Shown piece after piece: positions 12,101-27,100 of a DNA stretch of 64,000 nucleotides. The position numbers and the translations under genes are program-made. The notes below the pieces were generated by a model that saw only the letters and a program-made list of their open reading frames with translations, did not search any database and had not been told where the DNA came from. Every line of letters starts with the position of its first letter. Position 1 is the first letter of the stretch. Location: contig VZTG01009131.1 of NCBI GenBank assembly GCA_013397845.1, forward strand, positions 501,297-565,296, written 5' to 3'. The DNA is from Melanocharis versteri. Its lineage: Eukaryota; Chordata; Aves; Passeriformes; Melanocharitidae.

Positions 12101-15100
12101 TGAGTTCCAGCAGTAACATGTCAGCTGTCGGCTGGGAGTGTGAGAACCTTCCTGCTGCCTTCAGCTTACACCCCTCTTTGGAAAGGTAGGACACGGGAGT
12201 ACAGTCTAAAGGCTGGAGCCAATCTGTGGTTTTCACAGCAGTGGCACTCAAGATGAGAAGTAATGTCCTATGGTAAAAGCAGTTTTAGGAACTGAGAAGT
12301 CGTTTGCTTCCCATGGAGCCCTGCTGAGGGCTTAAGAACCTGACCACAGTATTGAAAATTGCAAAGGTTTTGAAGTGTGTGAGGTATATTTAAGGTAAAT
12401 CCTGTTACTTGAAGAGGTTAGTTCTCGTCCCAAACATGCAGGACCTAACTCTTACAAACTTGTGTTAGAAAATCTACCAGTTCAAAAAAAGTATTGCTTA
12501 TTGCATTGATAGGCAAAGTTGTGAATCTATTTAATAGGTATTTATGTGTGAGGTTGGTGACTACAGTCCAAGCTTTTACTGCATATAATAAATTTTACTG
12601 CTGCTTTAAGTAAATGATGCTGCTGTGTGGTCTTTGCTCAAATGAGATTCATTTTCTCAGGTTTAAAAGGACCACACAAAAGAATATTTAGGATACAGTA
12701 AAATATCTTCTAATTATGAACTGAAATATTCAATCTTTAGACAGTGCATAGTAGCTTTTGCTTATATTGCATTAGCGAGGGGGAAAGCTTTCCTGTTTCC
12801 CTACTCTGAAGGTAGTTACCTACTAGTTTTGTGATATCTGCTGCCTGTTTTGTTTTGTTTTTTAAGGAATATAATATATACTATAAGGTCTGCCCTTGAG
12901 ACTGTGGGAAATACTGTGTTTCATTATGAATAGCTCTAAGAGTAAAATTTGCATGTGGTTTAGAAGTGCAGGAGTAATTAAATTTTAATATGTAGTCGTC
13001 TTGACTGTACTTTAGAATATATTTTGGAATTTTTGCTTACTTTATCACAAACTTTGAAGTAATCTTCAAAGTGTGATATTGTGTCCTTCATGTGGGTAAT
13101 TCTTCATCCTTTTAATGAGCAAAAACTTTTTCTTCAGTTTCATCCTATCTTCAGATGTAAATTGTAGTTCATTCTAAAATGTTAGTATATCTTTTTTCCC
13201 AGGTATCTTAGAAGCCAGAGTAGCAAGATAAAGCTATGATCTTTCATCACAGATTTCTCTGAGGATCAGAATTTGTCTGATTTTTTACAGTTTGATAGAT
13301 TTTTGGTTTGGGGTTTGATTTTGTTTGGGGCTTTTTGGTTGTTTTTTTTTATACTGAAGCAGAAGCAAAAGTACTGCTGCAGCTGGATGGCCTGGTCAGG
13401 AATGTTTGCATTCTCTTTATAGTAGCACCAATACTTTCGAAAGCATCAGGAATGCTACCTAACTTGAAAGCTATCAGGTTGTTGTTTTTGAAGGATAAGA
13501 TATTCACCCCAGTGGGACAATTCTAAAGGTGTCTCAAGGTAAGTAGTTTCCTCAAAATGAGGAACTTGTAGTCTCTAGTGACTTCAAAACCTTCTTTTAG
13601 CACCACGGAGATTGGCGTTAATGGCATGCTACACTAAAAGCCAGGAACCATTTACTGAATATAGTGCCTGAGGCTCAAAGGTGAATGATTTCTCTTCAGC
13701 CTTTCCTGGCTTGATAATGTATATTGTCCCTATTTTTAGTATGATTAAGGCACTGCAGTATTTTTAGCATTTCGTTTTTATTTCTTTGTTTTCTTATAGT
13801 CTGAAATACTAATGTCCTTTTTTCTGAGGCAGTGTTCTTGAAAATCAGTTTATCCTGTTTTGCTAGGGAGATCTGAAGTTCACTAGTTATTGCAGTGAAG
13901 ATTACAGATTGAATTTATGATAATTTTTAATACTAGGTGTAATTTTACTGTTTGTTCTTTATTCCAATTTTGATGTTTCTCAATGAAAGGTGTCTTTGAT
14001 ACACCTTAACTAGATGTATTTACCTGTCTAATGACAGCTCATACTGTGAATGCCTGGTAGGTGGGTGGACTGCTCTAAACAAGGATCTGATAAAGTATTT
14101 ACTTTTCTTTGCAACAGTTTCTGGAAGCAATGTTTGGGGGAGTTTTTTATATTTGTTTTGTTTTAAGGGCAGTTGGACTGATCTCTTTAGACTTATTGTG
14201 GAAGATGGTGCTGGTTTTCTGCTGGGTAGTATTTCGTGTGATAAATAAAAAACTTCTATGAGAGAAGGGAAAGTAAAATGCTGTCAGGGCAGCTAACTTT
14301 TGGGAACTGTGAAAACATAGTGATTATCAAATGTGTAAACAACCTGCTTGTGAATTATTAAATGACCTTTGAGAATCCCTAAAGGCAGAGGAATCCATGT
14401 GAAGTGTAGCACATTGTTTCTCTTATTCCATGTAGCACAACAAAAGAAGAAAAGCAAACTGCCTAGTAACTAATAAATAATATTACAGAATTAAAAATAC
14501 TTGAGGATGTTGACAAATAGTCAAAAGTAGGATTTTAATGTTCATCACTTCCAGAATCCACCAAAGTGTAATATGCTTGCAATATCTGAAGAATAATTAT
14601 ATTATTTATTTTTAAAATATGATTTTTTTGTACTTGTAGCTGTATTCAGACTTGATCCACAAAGAACTAACTGCGTGTTTAAAATGCATTTGCCTGTAAT
14701 ACGATTGTTCATCCTCTTGCTGAACCAAATCAGGTGTTAAAAGGTGAATTCTGACAACTTGTATTTGCTGCTTTGGATGTTACTGCTCCCATGGCAGAGT
14801 TAGCAGAAGTGTCCTTGTGAGCTGCAGTGGCAGGGAGGTCAGGGCTAAACCGGGCTGGGCCAGCTGGAAGGAATAACTTCTGATGGTGCTCCTGCTGAAA
14901 TTGGCTGGTTTTTTTCCGCTCTCCATCAGCAGCTGAATTGTTGATACAGGTCTGTAACTGTTTAAAATCTACAAGATGCATTTAAAATTGCTGTTTTCTT
15001 ATTATAAAGTTTGTTATGTTTGGGGCTTTGTTTTAAACATGCCAGTAGTCTTATTTCCACAGCAGTTTACGAAGAAACTCCTGCATGAGCTTCTGCAATC

Positions 15101-18100
15101 TCAGTGCTTCTTCCTGACACTGGTGGTAGTTCTCTGGTGACTGCATAGCAAGCCAAGTTTTGGGGGCAGATCTGCCTGAAAACTAATCCTAGGATGAAAG
15201 GAACTAGTTTTTAGTCAGATCAATTCCGGGAGCTGGCTGTGAGGTTGTACTGAGTCCAGCAAAGAGAGAGAAGGTGACTGGCAAAGGAACTACTGGCCAG
15301 AGGTTAAAATGGAACAAGACTGTGAGCTCTAGGCAGAGTTGGTGTGGCCCTCCAGTCTGGCATCACAGCATACACTGCTAAAACCTCTACCAATTCTTTT
15401 GTCTCCTTTATTGAATGCTAAGTTTAACAGCAGTATATGAAAGGTGAGGTGGTAGGGAGAACAGCAAGCAGAAAATGCCCTTTGTAGATAGCAAATTAAC
15501 TGGTCACTTTAGCACTGAGCTTTTGGCACACTTGAATTTGACAGTCATCTTTTAAACTTGCCTTTCTGAAACCTGCTTCTTACATGCAAAGTCATATCTG
15601 CTTCCAGTCTTTCTGACCTGGAAATTCCTTAGTACACTCTTTCACATATCTCCAGGCAGTAGTCACTGCTAAGGATAAGTTCTGTCAATCTGAAGCTGAA
15701 ATTGTCCTTTAACAAATCTGAAACAGTCTTTCAAGCTAAAAGATGTAAAGGATATAAACAAGGATAAGAACAAAGTAAGTACTTCCTTAAATTAACACTT
15801 AAAATTATTGCTAAGAACTGAAAGGTACTAGTAGTGATTTTTTTAAGACCTTCTCCTGGGTTTTTTAATGGCAAAACTCAGAGGAAAAAAAAATAACACA
15901 GGCTGCTTCTCTTAGTGGAGGTGTAGGACCACAGCAAGGCAGAGACCTCCTGGTCATTTTCCCATGCTTCCTTCACTTTCACACTGTCCTCTTCTGGTCC
16001 CTCTCTTGGACAGAAAGCACTGAGATCCCTGGCCCTGAGTCATGTTCCTGTCCAGTTTCCTCAAACTTGTGAAGTTATGCAAAGCAAGTAGAAGTCTGAT
16101 GTACAGCCTGGATGGAGGCAAACCCACAGCAGTCCAAAAAAAAGTGTTTTACAGTCAGTTTGTGGGAGGCAAGCATAGCTATGGACCAGGAATTATTCAA
16201 GCATAGCTACGAACCATAGGTTTTCCCTAGGAATGTTGCACTTAGTCTGGGAGAGCGAACTTCCCACCTCTCTTTTCATTTCACTCCAGATCATCCCACA
16301 GTCTGTTTTGCTCAGGCCTCCTGTTTTCTGTGAATCTGCTGGCTTTTGTCAGGGAGTCTTGGACTTTCAGAGGCTGTGACCAGAGCCAGAGGAGGTGGGT
16401 ATTTTGTTTGGTTTTGCAAGTTTGCAGTGGTAGTGCCCTGGTTAATTCATCTACAGTCATGGAACAGTTCTTCTGTTTCCACTATTCTAAACAAGAGGAA
16501 AAAAACCAACCTCCTCTTGAAGTTGAGTTCAAGCAAATCTGTGTTCTTCATAGTCAAAGTGTAAGCTGCCTGTTAAGTGCTGGTTGCTGATGTTGGATAG
16601 TAAGTGCTGTTTCTTCAGTTTCAGGGAAGATTGAAGTTAAATAATAACTTAGTGGACCAGGAGACAAGTTTGTGGCTGATAGTACTACCCCTCCCCCAGT
16701 TGCATACTCCACATTCCTTCAGAACAAATGTTCACTTGTTGCTATAGTGTCTAAGATCAGCAGTCAGGAGGGTGGTGTCTTGAAGGCCCGTGAGTGTTTA
16801 AAATGTAAAATCAACCCTTATGTGCAGATTTTTTTGTTGACTTAAATAATTAGCATATCTTTCTTTAGGAAAACTCAGAACTATTTATAAGAGAGCACAG
16901 GCATTTTTCATTTATACATTGCTTTTGAAATGCGAAAAAATGTAATACAAGGAAAAACTTCATTCTTCCTCCTTTTTGCATTTCTGATGTACAAAAGGAG
17001 CTCAAAACACTTAGAGCCTTAGCTCTTGTGTTAATTAGAATTAGCTTCCCTTTCCATCACAGCAACTAGACTAATGGAACTGAAATTACAAGATCATCAA
17101 GATGAAAGATCGCTAGTGAGGAAGAGGACAAATAGTCGTATTTTCCTTTTTGAAAGTAAAGCTAGGCCTTTCCACAACAAAAATTCTTCTAATATAGGTT
17201 GCAGCTTAAGGAACAGGAACGCTTGAACCCAAAAACAACTTGTATTTCTCAAAGAACTCTGTCCTAACATCTGAAAGATAAAATTTGATCCATATCCAGT
17301 CTAAGTCTTGTGTTCTTAACAGCAATTCCTGTGCATGTAGGAGCTCCTGTGTTTAAAAACAAACAAAAAAAGCTTGCCATAAATGAGTGTCCAGCTCTTG
17401 GCATAAGGTATTGCAGTGGATCCACAAAAAAATTCAATTTTCTCGTTCTGCTGATGTGTCAGTTTACCAAAGTTGCAACATAAAAGAAGAACATCAATAC
17501 AAATAATTCTTGTATGCCTGACAGCATAGCGTTAACAGTTGTGATTGTCATCTTAATGATCTTGGCTTCATGAAGGTTTCGTAGACTGAACCATTCCTTT
17601 TCCACCAGTTTTGTTGCAAGTGTTTGTTCTTCCTGTTTATGTAGCCAGGTCACAGAACTGAAGCTGACTTGTTTTTTAATTCCGAGCAAATGTTCATCTA
17701 ATCTGACAGTTTTAGTGATTTGATTGTTAGAGCTAATGTCTTGGTAATGGATTAGAGTTAGAACAGCATGGTAGGATAGGAGATTTGATACAGAGCTTGG
17801 ACCTTGATTTTTGTAGGTAGCTGTTTCTCTTTTTTCAGGAAAATAGGGATTTTATGGGGACTTATTCCTTTGTCTGCCTAAAATGCCCCTTTTTATGGAA
17901 GACGGAGGTGACTCATATAAGGCTGCAGAAAGTATTTACGTTTGAGTTAAACTTTCATCTTAATGACATTCGTTACAGAACAGTGTAACTGCAAAACCTA
18001 GGACTTGAGGAATTTTCTTTTGTAGAGGCTGTGATTTAGCCGAACAAAGGATTTTTCCTTTTCACCTTTTTTTTCTCTTATTGCTTGAATAGTTTCTTGG

Positions 18101-21100
18101 ACTAATTTTTAAAAGTACGTAGGAATTCTTACTTGCCAATTATAGTTACTTTTAGTTGATAAATCAGTTTTAATCTTAAGTTAATAAAACTTAACTCTTC
18201 AGTCTTGTTTCCTTTGTCATGACTGAACTGCTTCAGATATTTAAGCAGTATTGTTGTATTTTAGTAATACAAACGTTCCCTTTTTCAAACATGTTGGTTC
18301 TCTGTGCTGTATATAACTTAGGTTCAGGGCCAACAGGTGGGTGTTGCAGCAGTTCACAATGTCAGTACAAGTTCTGTTAGTACTACTTATCTGTGAGACA
18401 CAGAATGACCGTGGGATTGTGGATGTTGCTACACATCCATGCTAAAGGGAAGGGGAGGTTCTTATTTTGGAAGGAGTCGGGTGTTCTTCTGACTCTTGTA
18501 ATATCTCAGTCCTTTCCCAGTTTTAGAAATCTGCAAGATGGTAAAGACCTAGTGAGGAAGTTTCAGCAAAGATGCATTAAAAAATGAAAATGAAAAAATA
18601 AGTGAAAAACTCATTTGCAGGATTGTTGATCAGTAAGTTGCAGGAAGTATATTTGTGTGGTGGAATCAAAGCACCTTCTTGCCTTTTCAAAAAGAGGCTT
18701 TGACATCTTTAGGACTTGGGGCCAAATGTTAATTTTGTACTTAGCATTTCCAAGTTCTTCTCTAAGTATTGTATTTAAATTTTCCAGCTTATGCAGGTGT
18801 GATTCTTTTAAGTCTCTGTGTTGTGAGGGAATGTAATATCTCAGTTAATGTTCTACTTTTGGACTACAGCTATATTCTTAGCTCTACTTTTAGGATCAGA
18901 TGTTGCTGAAATAGTTATGGACATGATATTCCTGAAGCATTCGCTTTAAGGGCTGCTCATTGTTCACAAATTCATCTTGCTGTTTTAGCGTTGATAGTGG
19001 TATGAATGAGTTCTTTAGTAGAATGATTTTCTGTGGGGTTTTTTGTTTGTTTCTCCTGTGGGCTTTTTATTTCATTCATTAATTGTGTACAGGGTATATA
19101 AGGTATTTTGTACTACCACAACCATCGAGCTAAAAGAGCTGCCCAGAAGTTGTCCAGTGCTGACAACAAGGGGGAGAAAAAGTGTTTGCTAGAATCCCTA
19201 AAGTGGAGGTGCAGAGCAATGAAGATTCGTAGTCATAATGGGCTGTGGTCTCAGCTCACAAGTAGGTTATCCACTCCTGACAGAAGAGCAGTTGAAGCAG
19301 GCAGCTTTTTTGAGGGGTAGTTCTATGTGCTGTGTTGAGTAAGCTGCAGATTGTTTATCTGGAAGCTTAGCAGCACACATGAATTGTGATAGTTGAGTGA
19401 AGACAGTTTGTGAAGGGCCTTGAGAAAGTGACTGTGATAAATAGCTTATGCCAGTGGTGAAGAAGGGGAAACTAACAGTAGGATTTGGACTGTGGAGTGG
19501 TCAGATTAAATGCTTTCTGGTATTCATGTTTAAGCCCTTGTGTTAAGGACAAGCAAACAAATTCAGCAAGCAATGGAGAATTTCTTCTAGCTATACTTGG
19601 CTTCAGATGATGACTAGACATGAGATTTTAGAGAAGGTGGCTGAGAACTTAATTTGGAAAGAAAGCAATAGGTCTGGGGCATGTAAATTTTTAATCTAGC
19701 ATTGACTACCTGGAATGACAACTTCAGTGGTACTAGGGAGAAACAGCTGGGTAAATCCAGAGCCACAAAGCAAATGAATTCTGCGGTGTTTTTCACCTTT
19801 CTGTTGCAAGGTATTTGTGAAGAAATACTACTCTATTTAAAAATCCTGGTGAGATGTACAGTGAGTTACTGTTGTCTTTCGGGAAGTGCAAGTGCCGGTG
19901 TGGCATCAGTTGCTGCCTTAATGATAGTGTTATTGTGTTTTCGCTTAATACAAAATCATCAGAAATGTTTTGGTGTGAAATAACTGATATCAAAACATTA
20001 TATTGCAGTGGGGATTCACTGTTCCTGAGTCTAGTAAACGGGAAGATTTTTCAAGTATTTCCTTTGGACTGTTCAAATGGCTCTGTCACCTGTGTGAGTT
20101 ATGCGATTAGGCTTTACTCTCTTGGGTGGTTGTTTCAGCAGGACCTCAGCGAAGGAACTTCAAATAGTCCTTAATCCTTTGTGTTCACCAGTTTCCTAGA
20201 TAACTGCTATTACTAGCTGCTGCTTTAGTGATTTGAATACCACTTAAAATCTAAGTTGATTTTGAAGTGTAACTTTTTACTTTTAATCAACAAACCATAA
20301 ATGGATTACTATCACATCCTATAGTGGTCCATAATTGTGTTTAAAAGATTCTCTAAAATAAATGCATGGAGTAACGCACACCCCTTGTTTAACACCATAT
20401 AATCTTGTAATCCTGGCTTTGTGTGGTCTTTTGAAAACTAGGTGGGCAGGCAGCAGTAAAATAGCTTCTTCACTCAGTCAGTGGCTCAGGCTAAAAGTGG
20501 AAGGAGCAGGCATGTAGAACAAACAGCATTTTAGACTAAAATTAACATGAGTTAAAGGTTAAGTATTGTTTGATAATCTCTGTGTTGGTTACCAAAGGTT
20601 AAATTAATTTTATTTAGAATGAATAAACCATAACTTTCATACTACCCTTTCTGTGTGCCAGTTTGATATGGTATGATCAACTTGCTGGTGATTCTTTCAT
20701 TTTGTGATTTGTTCTTTTTTCAGAAAATTTGTGCTGTCAATGTTGAGTGAATATTACTTCATATGCTCTCAGAACTTGAACCAGTATGCGAGGAACTTAG
20801 TTGCTTAGAGCATAAGAGTTCTCATTTTATTTTAACAGTGTCTTCCATTGGCAGCTGTTCAGTCTAGTGACTGTTTGACTAAGTTTTGGTGAAATATCCT
20901 TGAATAAGAAATAAGTAACTAGTCACTACTAATGGTATGGTTGCCTTTCCCAATGGATATGATTTTTTGTGAACTGTGACTGATCAGATTTATTGCTAAT
21001 ATATTCAACTGAAGAATATAGCCTTATGTCTGCTTGACAATTTACATTTCTAACTTAGAACATGTTCTGAAACTGCTGAAGCATTATCCTCACTTAGCTT

Positions 21101-24100
21101 TATTCTTAATCTCTGGGAAGATTCAGGGAAATGAACATTGACTAAAATGGCCATGTAGTGTTTTCACTCTCATTTGTCAGAAACAGGGAAGTAAGGAAAC
21201 ACTAGCAATTTTCATTACTGGTTTCTGGTCTCTAAATTTTAGTTTAATAAAAGATAAAAGTATTCTAAAGATTAAACTGCATGGCTGAACACATCTGGGT
21301 TAGTTGACTGGAATCTCAAGGCTAGTAGAATAAAAAAGTTAAAGGCATGTAGTGTTCAACATATTGAAATAGATTAAAAGCTGCATTGTGGTAGTATTTT
21401 TTCTGAAAAAACACTGTTTTTCTGTTTTTCCATTTTAACAAGTGGGGAGTTCATCTATGAATTTAAATGTGAAATGAATGTGAAGTAACAGCTTTTCCTG
21501 CTGATGTCACTTGGCAAACCAACAAAAGGAAAATATGTAACTGCTTTCAGTGTAGGCAGAATTACAAGATTTTGATTATTCTGATGTATTTCGCTTATAC
21601 ACCTATTTTATTGACTTTTTGAAAAGATTGTTTTAAGACATCTTTATTTTTGTAACTTTAATTTGTGAATATTAATTTAGTCTGGGTTTGCTCTATATAT
21701 GTAGTCAAAAAGGGCTTCTTATGAAAGCTTTGACTTCACAAGTACAGAACTGGTCCATAACTAAAATGGAGTAGGGATGTTAGCCCAGTTTAATAAAAAA
21801 CAAAAACCACCACAGCTCAAGGTCACATCAGAGGCTAATCAGCATGGTTAGTGGTTGAATCTAAATGGATAGATTGCTGTATTTTGGCCCATCCCTGATA
21901 GCAAATGACAAATCTGAACGGGTTGTTTGGGCATTTGTGATACATAAAAAAGGATCATCATCCTAGAAGAATTAACCTGGAAGGATGAACTCATGGAGGA
22001 TAGTTTTGTGTTCTATCCAAGAATACTTTTTCTGCAAAAATTGCAAGCCTGCATATACACAGTGCTTATTTCAAAAAGTAAAGATAGAACTTCTACCCTT
22101 AACATGCAATAAAAAGGTAAGTACCAGGTGCTTTTGTATTTTGACCTAAATTTGTGCAACCTGACTTTAAGAACAAATTTAGTACTTTAATCGTAAATAG
22201 GCAATTGACTTGCCAAATGTTAAATGCTTTCTTGTATTACAAAAACGTTATTTTTGTGGAATAACTGAAATCAAACAGTGCTGCTTTCAATACTGTATTC
22301 AGTGAGCTGTTTGCAGGAAGCCTCAATGCATTCTCACTGAACTGGGTCGGTATATTGCTCTTCTCAAAGAAAACCCTTAGAAAACTCTAATGCTTTTATT
22401 TCAAATATAGGGTTTTGGATTACTTTTTTTATTACTTTTTTTTCCTCATTCCTAATCAAACTTCACATGTCCCTAGATTTTCCTCATTGAAATAATTGCT
22501 TAACTGATTATTTTCTGTAAATTGTAATTTTTTGCTGCAATATAGTGTAGTTAGAACATTGGTTGGAGCACACTTTGCTAAAGGCTATGAATTTGGTGTG
22601 GTGTGTTTTAGTGATGCCATGACAACAGGGGTTGCCATGATACTGATGAACAAAAAGGCTGGGACTGGCTATCTTGCTAATTTGGAAGCTTCAAGTACAA
22701 TGTTTCTTGGCAGAGGGATGGGTAGGTATCTTCTTATTCTGCATTGTGCACAGGATAGAAAGGTGATGGCTTCATCAGACCCTTTTGCAGCTTCCAGCCT
22801 TGCTAGAGATTTTGCAGGAACAAATTCTTCCAGAAAGTCTGAGTGATTTTTTTCAGTGATTTTAAAACGTTTCCTTCCTTACATCTGCAGCATGTAGCCG
22901 AATAAAGGAAGAAATGTGATAGCTAAGACTTGCTTTCTCATCACTCCTGAACTATGACCACCAAAAAATATCTCTAGCACCATTAAAGGAAAAAGTTTTG
23001 TTCATTTTATATCCATACAATCAATGAAAATCAAGTCTAACTCATATGTTTACTGCCTAAAAAAAAGCTGCTTTGACAGTAGACCAGACAGCAGGGACAT
23101 AGATAACTTTGCTATGGTCAAACCACAATCAGTGTAAAAAATGTTTTCACTGTGTGTTTGATTAATTCTTGTGGTCTTTTGAATGTAGTAGTGAACTCTG
23201 TTAAATCAGACAAATATGCCAGGCTGTTAATCATGTTAGAATGGGGCTGACAGAGAGAGGATGGCAAAAAGATGATGATGGTTTAATCTGGGACTGTTTG
23301 CCAAACTGCAGATGTAGGAATTAGGTGATTTCCACAGTTCATTGTTGTGTGATTGTTTTGCCTGCTCTGTGATGCTCACTGGGAAGTCTCATAGTCTGGA
23401 TCAGGTTCAGACCTGAGTGCTGACAATGTCCTAGTATGCAATATGGACATAGATGAAGATGATAATAATGTGATTTTAGATTAAATCTGTTTTACTTTGG
23501 ATCAGCTTCATTCCAATGCTGATTTTTTTTCCCCTGCCCTAGGTGGCATAAGTAGTGATACCATGTAATCCTTCTATATAAAGTAATAGAAACGGGATAT
23601 CATTTACCTAAAGGTCAAAATGAGATTTTTAGTAAATAAGAGTGATTGGTCTCTTAGCCAAGATACTGGTCTTGCATACTGAAATGTTGATTAGTCAAGC
23701 CTCTTTCTTCTGAATCCTTCAAAGACTGATGAGGAGCTGACTGTTAGCATTCTATAAGGTGAAACTTGAATAAAAAGTTCTGGATCCAGATATTGGGGAA
23801 ATTGCTTCCCAGTTTGTGTGCTTGTTCTCACCATCATCCTGTAAGACTATTTTGTCTGGCCTGTTTGTTCTGAAAGAGGTTAGGATTTATGGAGAAGATG
23901 TGAAATGGTGCTTAAAACTGGAATTGAGACTCCTATATTTCAGTAGAGGGGGAAGTGGAGTACACACAGTTCAGCTGATCCCAGAACAGATTTACAAAGG
24001 GAGCTCTCAAAATGAGGACTAGACCTTGTGTGAGTGATGGCTACAATGGGCATTTAGGGGTTCTCATCAGTTGCATTTATTCCACTGGAAACATCCACAG

Positions 24101-27100
24101 AGTGAGTTCTTGGTAGATGCTGATCATAGTGAAGGCATAGTGTGCTCATGAAGGTAGATGGAGAAAACATTTGTGCAAAAATCCAGGTTACCTTTTTTAT
24201 AGTAAGATTTTGACAAGTGAGGTGACTTTATGTGGATTTCCCCCCAGTCTGAAGAGACTGGTGTGTGTATATAAACTTGTGGCTGTAGAGAGTGTGTGCA
24301 TGGTGGGTTGTTCACACTGTGTAACATTCTTGAAAACTATTTGAGTGCATGACATAACTAATCACATCTTTCTAATTGTAAAAAGCGTCTAATGGAAAGT
24401 TGGACCTTATTACATGTTGTGAACTAGAATATCTAGTGAGCTTTGACAGTCTCACATGCATTCTGACTCAAAGAATTTTGCAGGGATGTGTTACTTTTCA
24501 GTTGTTTTATCTAGGTTGCTACCCTGTCTTTCCTTAGTGTGACCAACTTCTGTTCTAAACAAACTTGTAGCCACAGCAAAACAGTAGTTGTGTTGGTGGT
24601 TTCCCTTCTTTTGGGACTGGTGGAAATTGGGTAGTAGAGAGTCTGCTGCTGTTAAAAGGCCTTAATATTCTGGATGGAGAAGCAGTAAGTAGAATTGCAT
24701 GTGCCTCTTTTGTATGGGTCTGAAGAGCAGTGTAGTGGAGGAAAGACTGTTATTCTGTATTTAAACTTATCCTGGCAAACATTTGTTGACATAAACAGCT
24801 TCAGAAATGTTTGGGCCAATAATAAATCAGGTCAGACAAAAGAATGCCAGCCAACTGACACAGCAGTGCCTTTCCCGACTGCGTGTATTGTGACCAGCCC
24901 TGACTTGGCAGGGAGGGTGACTGGTGCTGACAAGCTTGATGAGCAAATTTGATTTTGTTTTGTGTGAATAGAATCCATAGTTGTAAGGACATTATTGCTT
25001 AGTAACTTACTAAACAAAGACTTCCCTTTGATAAATATGTAAAATTAGAAAATCAGTAGATTATGCTTTTACATTAAAGATGGGTGAGCGGTTAGAAAAC
25101 GTGGTGACCAAAACCATTGAGGAGTGGGATGCTAATGACAATAGTGTGCTACTCAGATGGCTTGGCAGACAGACAGACTTTCCAGCTGCTTTGTGCTGTC
25201 ATTCTTGTATATTAGGCTTGTCAGCTTTGAATACATGCTTTTTCACCCAGTTCTTCTCTTTCCACTTCTCCTACAGAGTATGCTTTCATTTGGGAAGAGC
25301 TTGTTTTCAGCTCTTGTAAATGACAGTTCAACCCCTAGTGAAAGAAGATTTGTGGATAGGCTACTAAACTCTGTCCAAGCCTTTTTTTTTTTTCCTTTTC
25401 AGTTTTAAGAGCTGTTTTTTTCATTTTGAGAGGTAGGGGGCTGACTCATTCCTCGAGGATATTCCAGGAAACTAATCACCTGAGTGAGCAGCTGAACTCA
25501 AGTGCCCTGAGAGGGCCTCTGTGTTGCAGGATAACTGACAGTCACGGCTTTAGACTTTTATGGATTTTGCACTTCATGCTACTAAGCTTGAGAGAGGTTT
25601 TAAAACAATATGGCATCCATTGGTGGAGAATTTCCTGCTGACTTCATGTGCATCAATGAACGTATACAGCGATACAAGGGACAGAAGAAAAACTGAAAGT
25701 AAATATTTTTATGAGTACTTCAGTTAGATGAATTGCCTCAAGAATTCATTAGAGACACATTTCCTTGTGCGTTCCTTTCACTGTAAGCAGTATTTGCTCT
25801 ACCGTTGTTTTGATCTCAGCCATTTTCAGACTTCTTACCATTAAAACTGTGTTTCTGTTGATCTGGCATATTTAGACTGTTTCGCTACCTGAGGTTTCTA
25901 AATCTGTCCTGAACAGGAAATCTCTGGTTTAGTGTCAGTTTGGTCTCAGTCATTGTGACTGCAGTGTAGTTGTGGTTCCTGATGACTTCTGCCCCCACCT
26001 CTCCCCAAGCACCACTTGTCACAGATCTTTTGTGTTCTGGAGGCACAGAAACAATGTTTCAGATGTTTTGTAAACAAATGATACAGTGATGGAATACAAA
26101 GAAATCTCAGTTGGGTGTAGCCAGACCTTTGCTTTTGAGAGTACAAATAAGTAATCTCCTGCTTGAGTGCTTTATTTTAGTGATAGTGTTCTCCTGGATG
26201 GTATGATAAACATTTAATTCAACTCGGTGGTTGTTTTCAACTAGCATTTCCCTTTGAAGCTTGTTATTTCGGTTTCAGACTTGGAGAGGCTTATGTCCGC
26301 TTCAAGATTTTTCTTTCTTTTTTCCCTGTCTCGCTTATTTTGCCTTTTCCCCCAGCTCTATTGTTCTGACAAGATATATTATGAAATTTTAATAGTAAGA
26401 AACTGCATTTTGGGATCAGTTTTGCTTTAATTAGTCTTTAAGGCGGTGTGGTTTTGTCATCACCTAGCATATAAGGAGCCTTAAGAGACTTTTTTACCTA
26501 TAATGACAAGTCTGTAGTTGTGAGTCACATTGAACTCCCAAGAATAATTTGTGCTGTTTGATGTATGTCTGTAATACACTCCTTCCTGCACACCCTCAAA
26601 CTGACAATAATCTGTAGATTGATTGGGCTGCTTTATGGCCTTGTTCCCCCTCCCCTATTTGCTAGGGGCCTAGAAGTCTACCCACCATGTTGCCAAAAGG
26701 ATCTGACCGTGGGATATGAGTGTTCTGATCACATGACTTGGAGCTCTTCTCTCCAGACACAGGTGAGCGCACATCTGTGTGTCGGAAGGCAGGGACACCA
26801 TGATATCTAGAGTAGGCAAGAGATGCAGTTCTGGTCAAATGGTACCCTTGTGCAGACCATCTCTAGTCCACTGACCACAATGTTCATGCTCTTCATATGA
26901 GGACTGCTTGTATTCTGGTTAGACAGACAGCAAATACCTTCATAAAAGCCCATCCATCCCAACCCTGCCAATAAAATTAATTAGTTCTGGTGAAAGGTTG
27001 TGGAATATTTGTCTACCTCCATCTACCTCTATAAGAAGAGATAAGATACAAACTCCAAGGACTACCTCCACAAGAATTTAAAAACTTAAGTCTACACACT

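Noticed and set aside
19614..20174. Overlapping frames of 60–106 codons on both strands inside the large intron
   Set aside because: Mutually overlapping, no splice-site framing, no similarity to known proteins.
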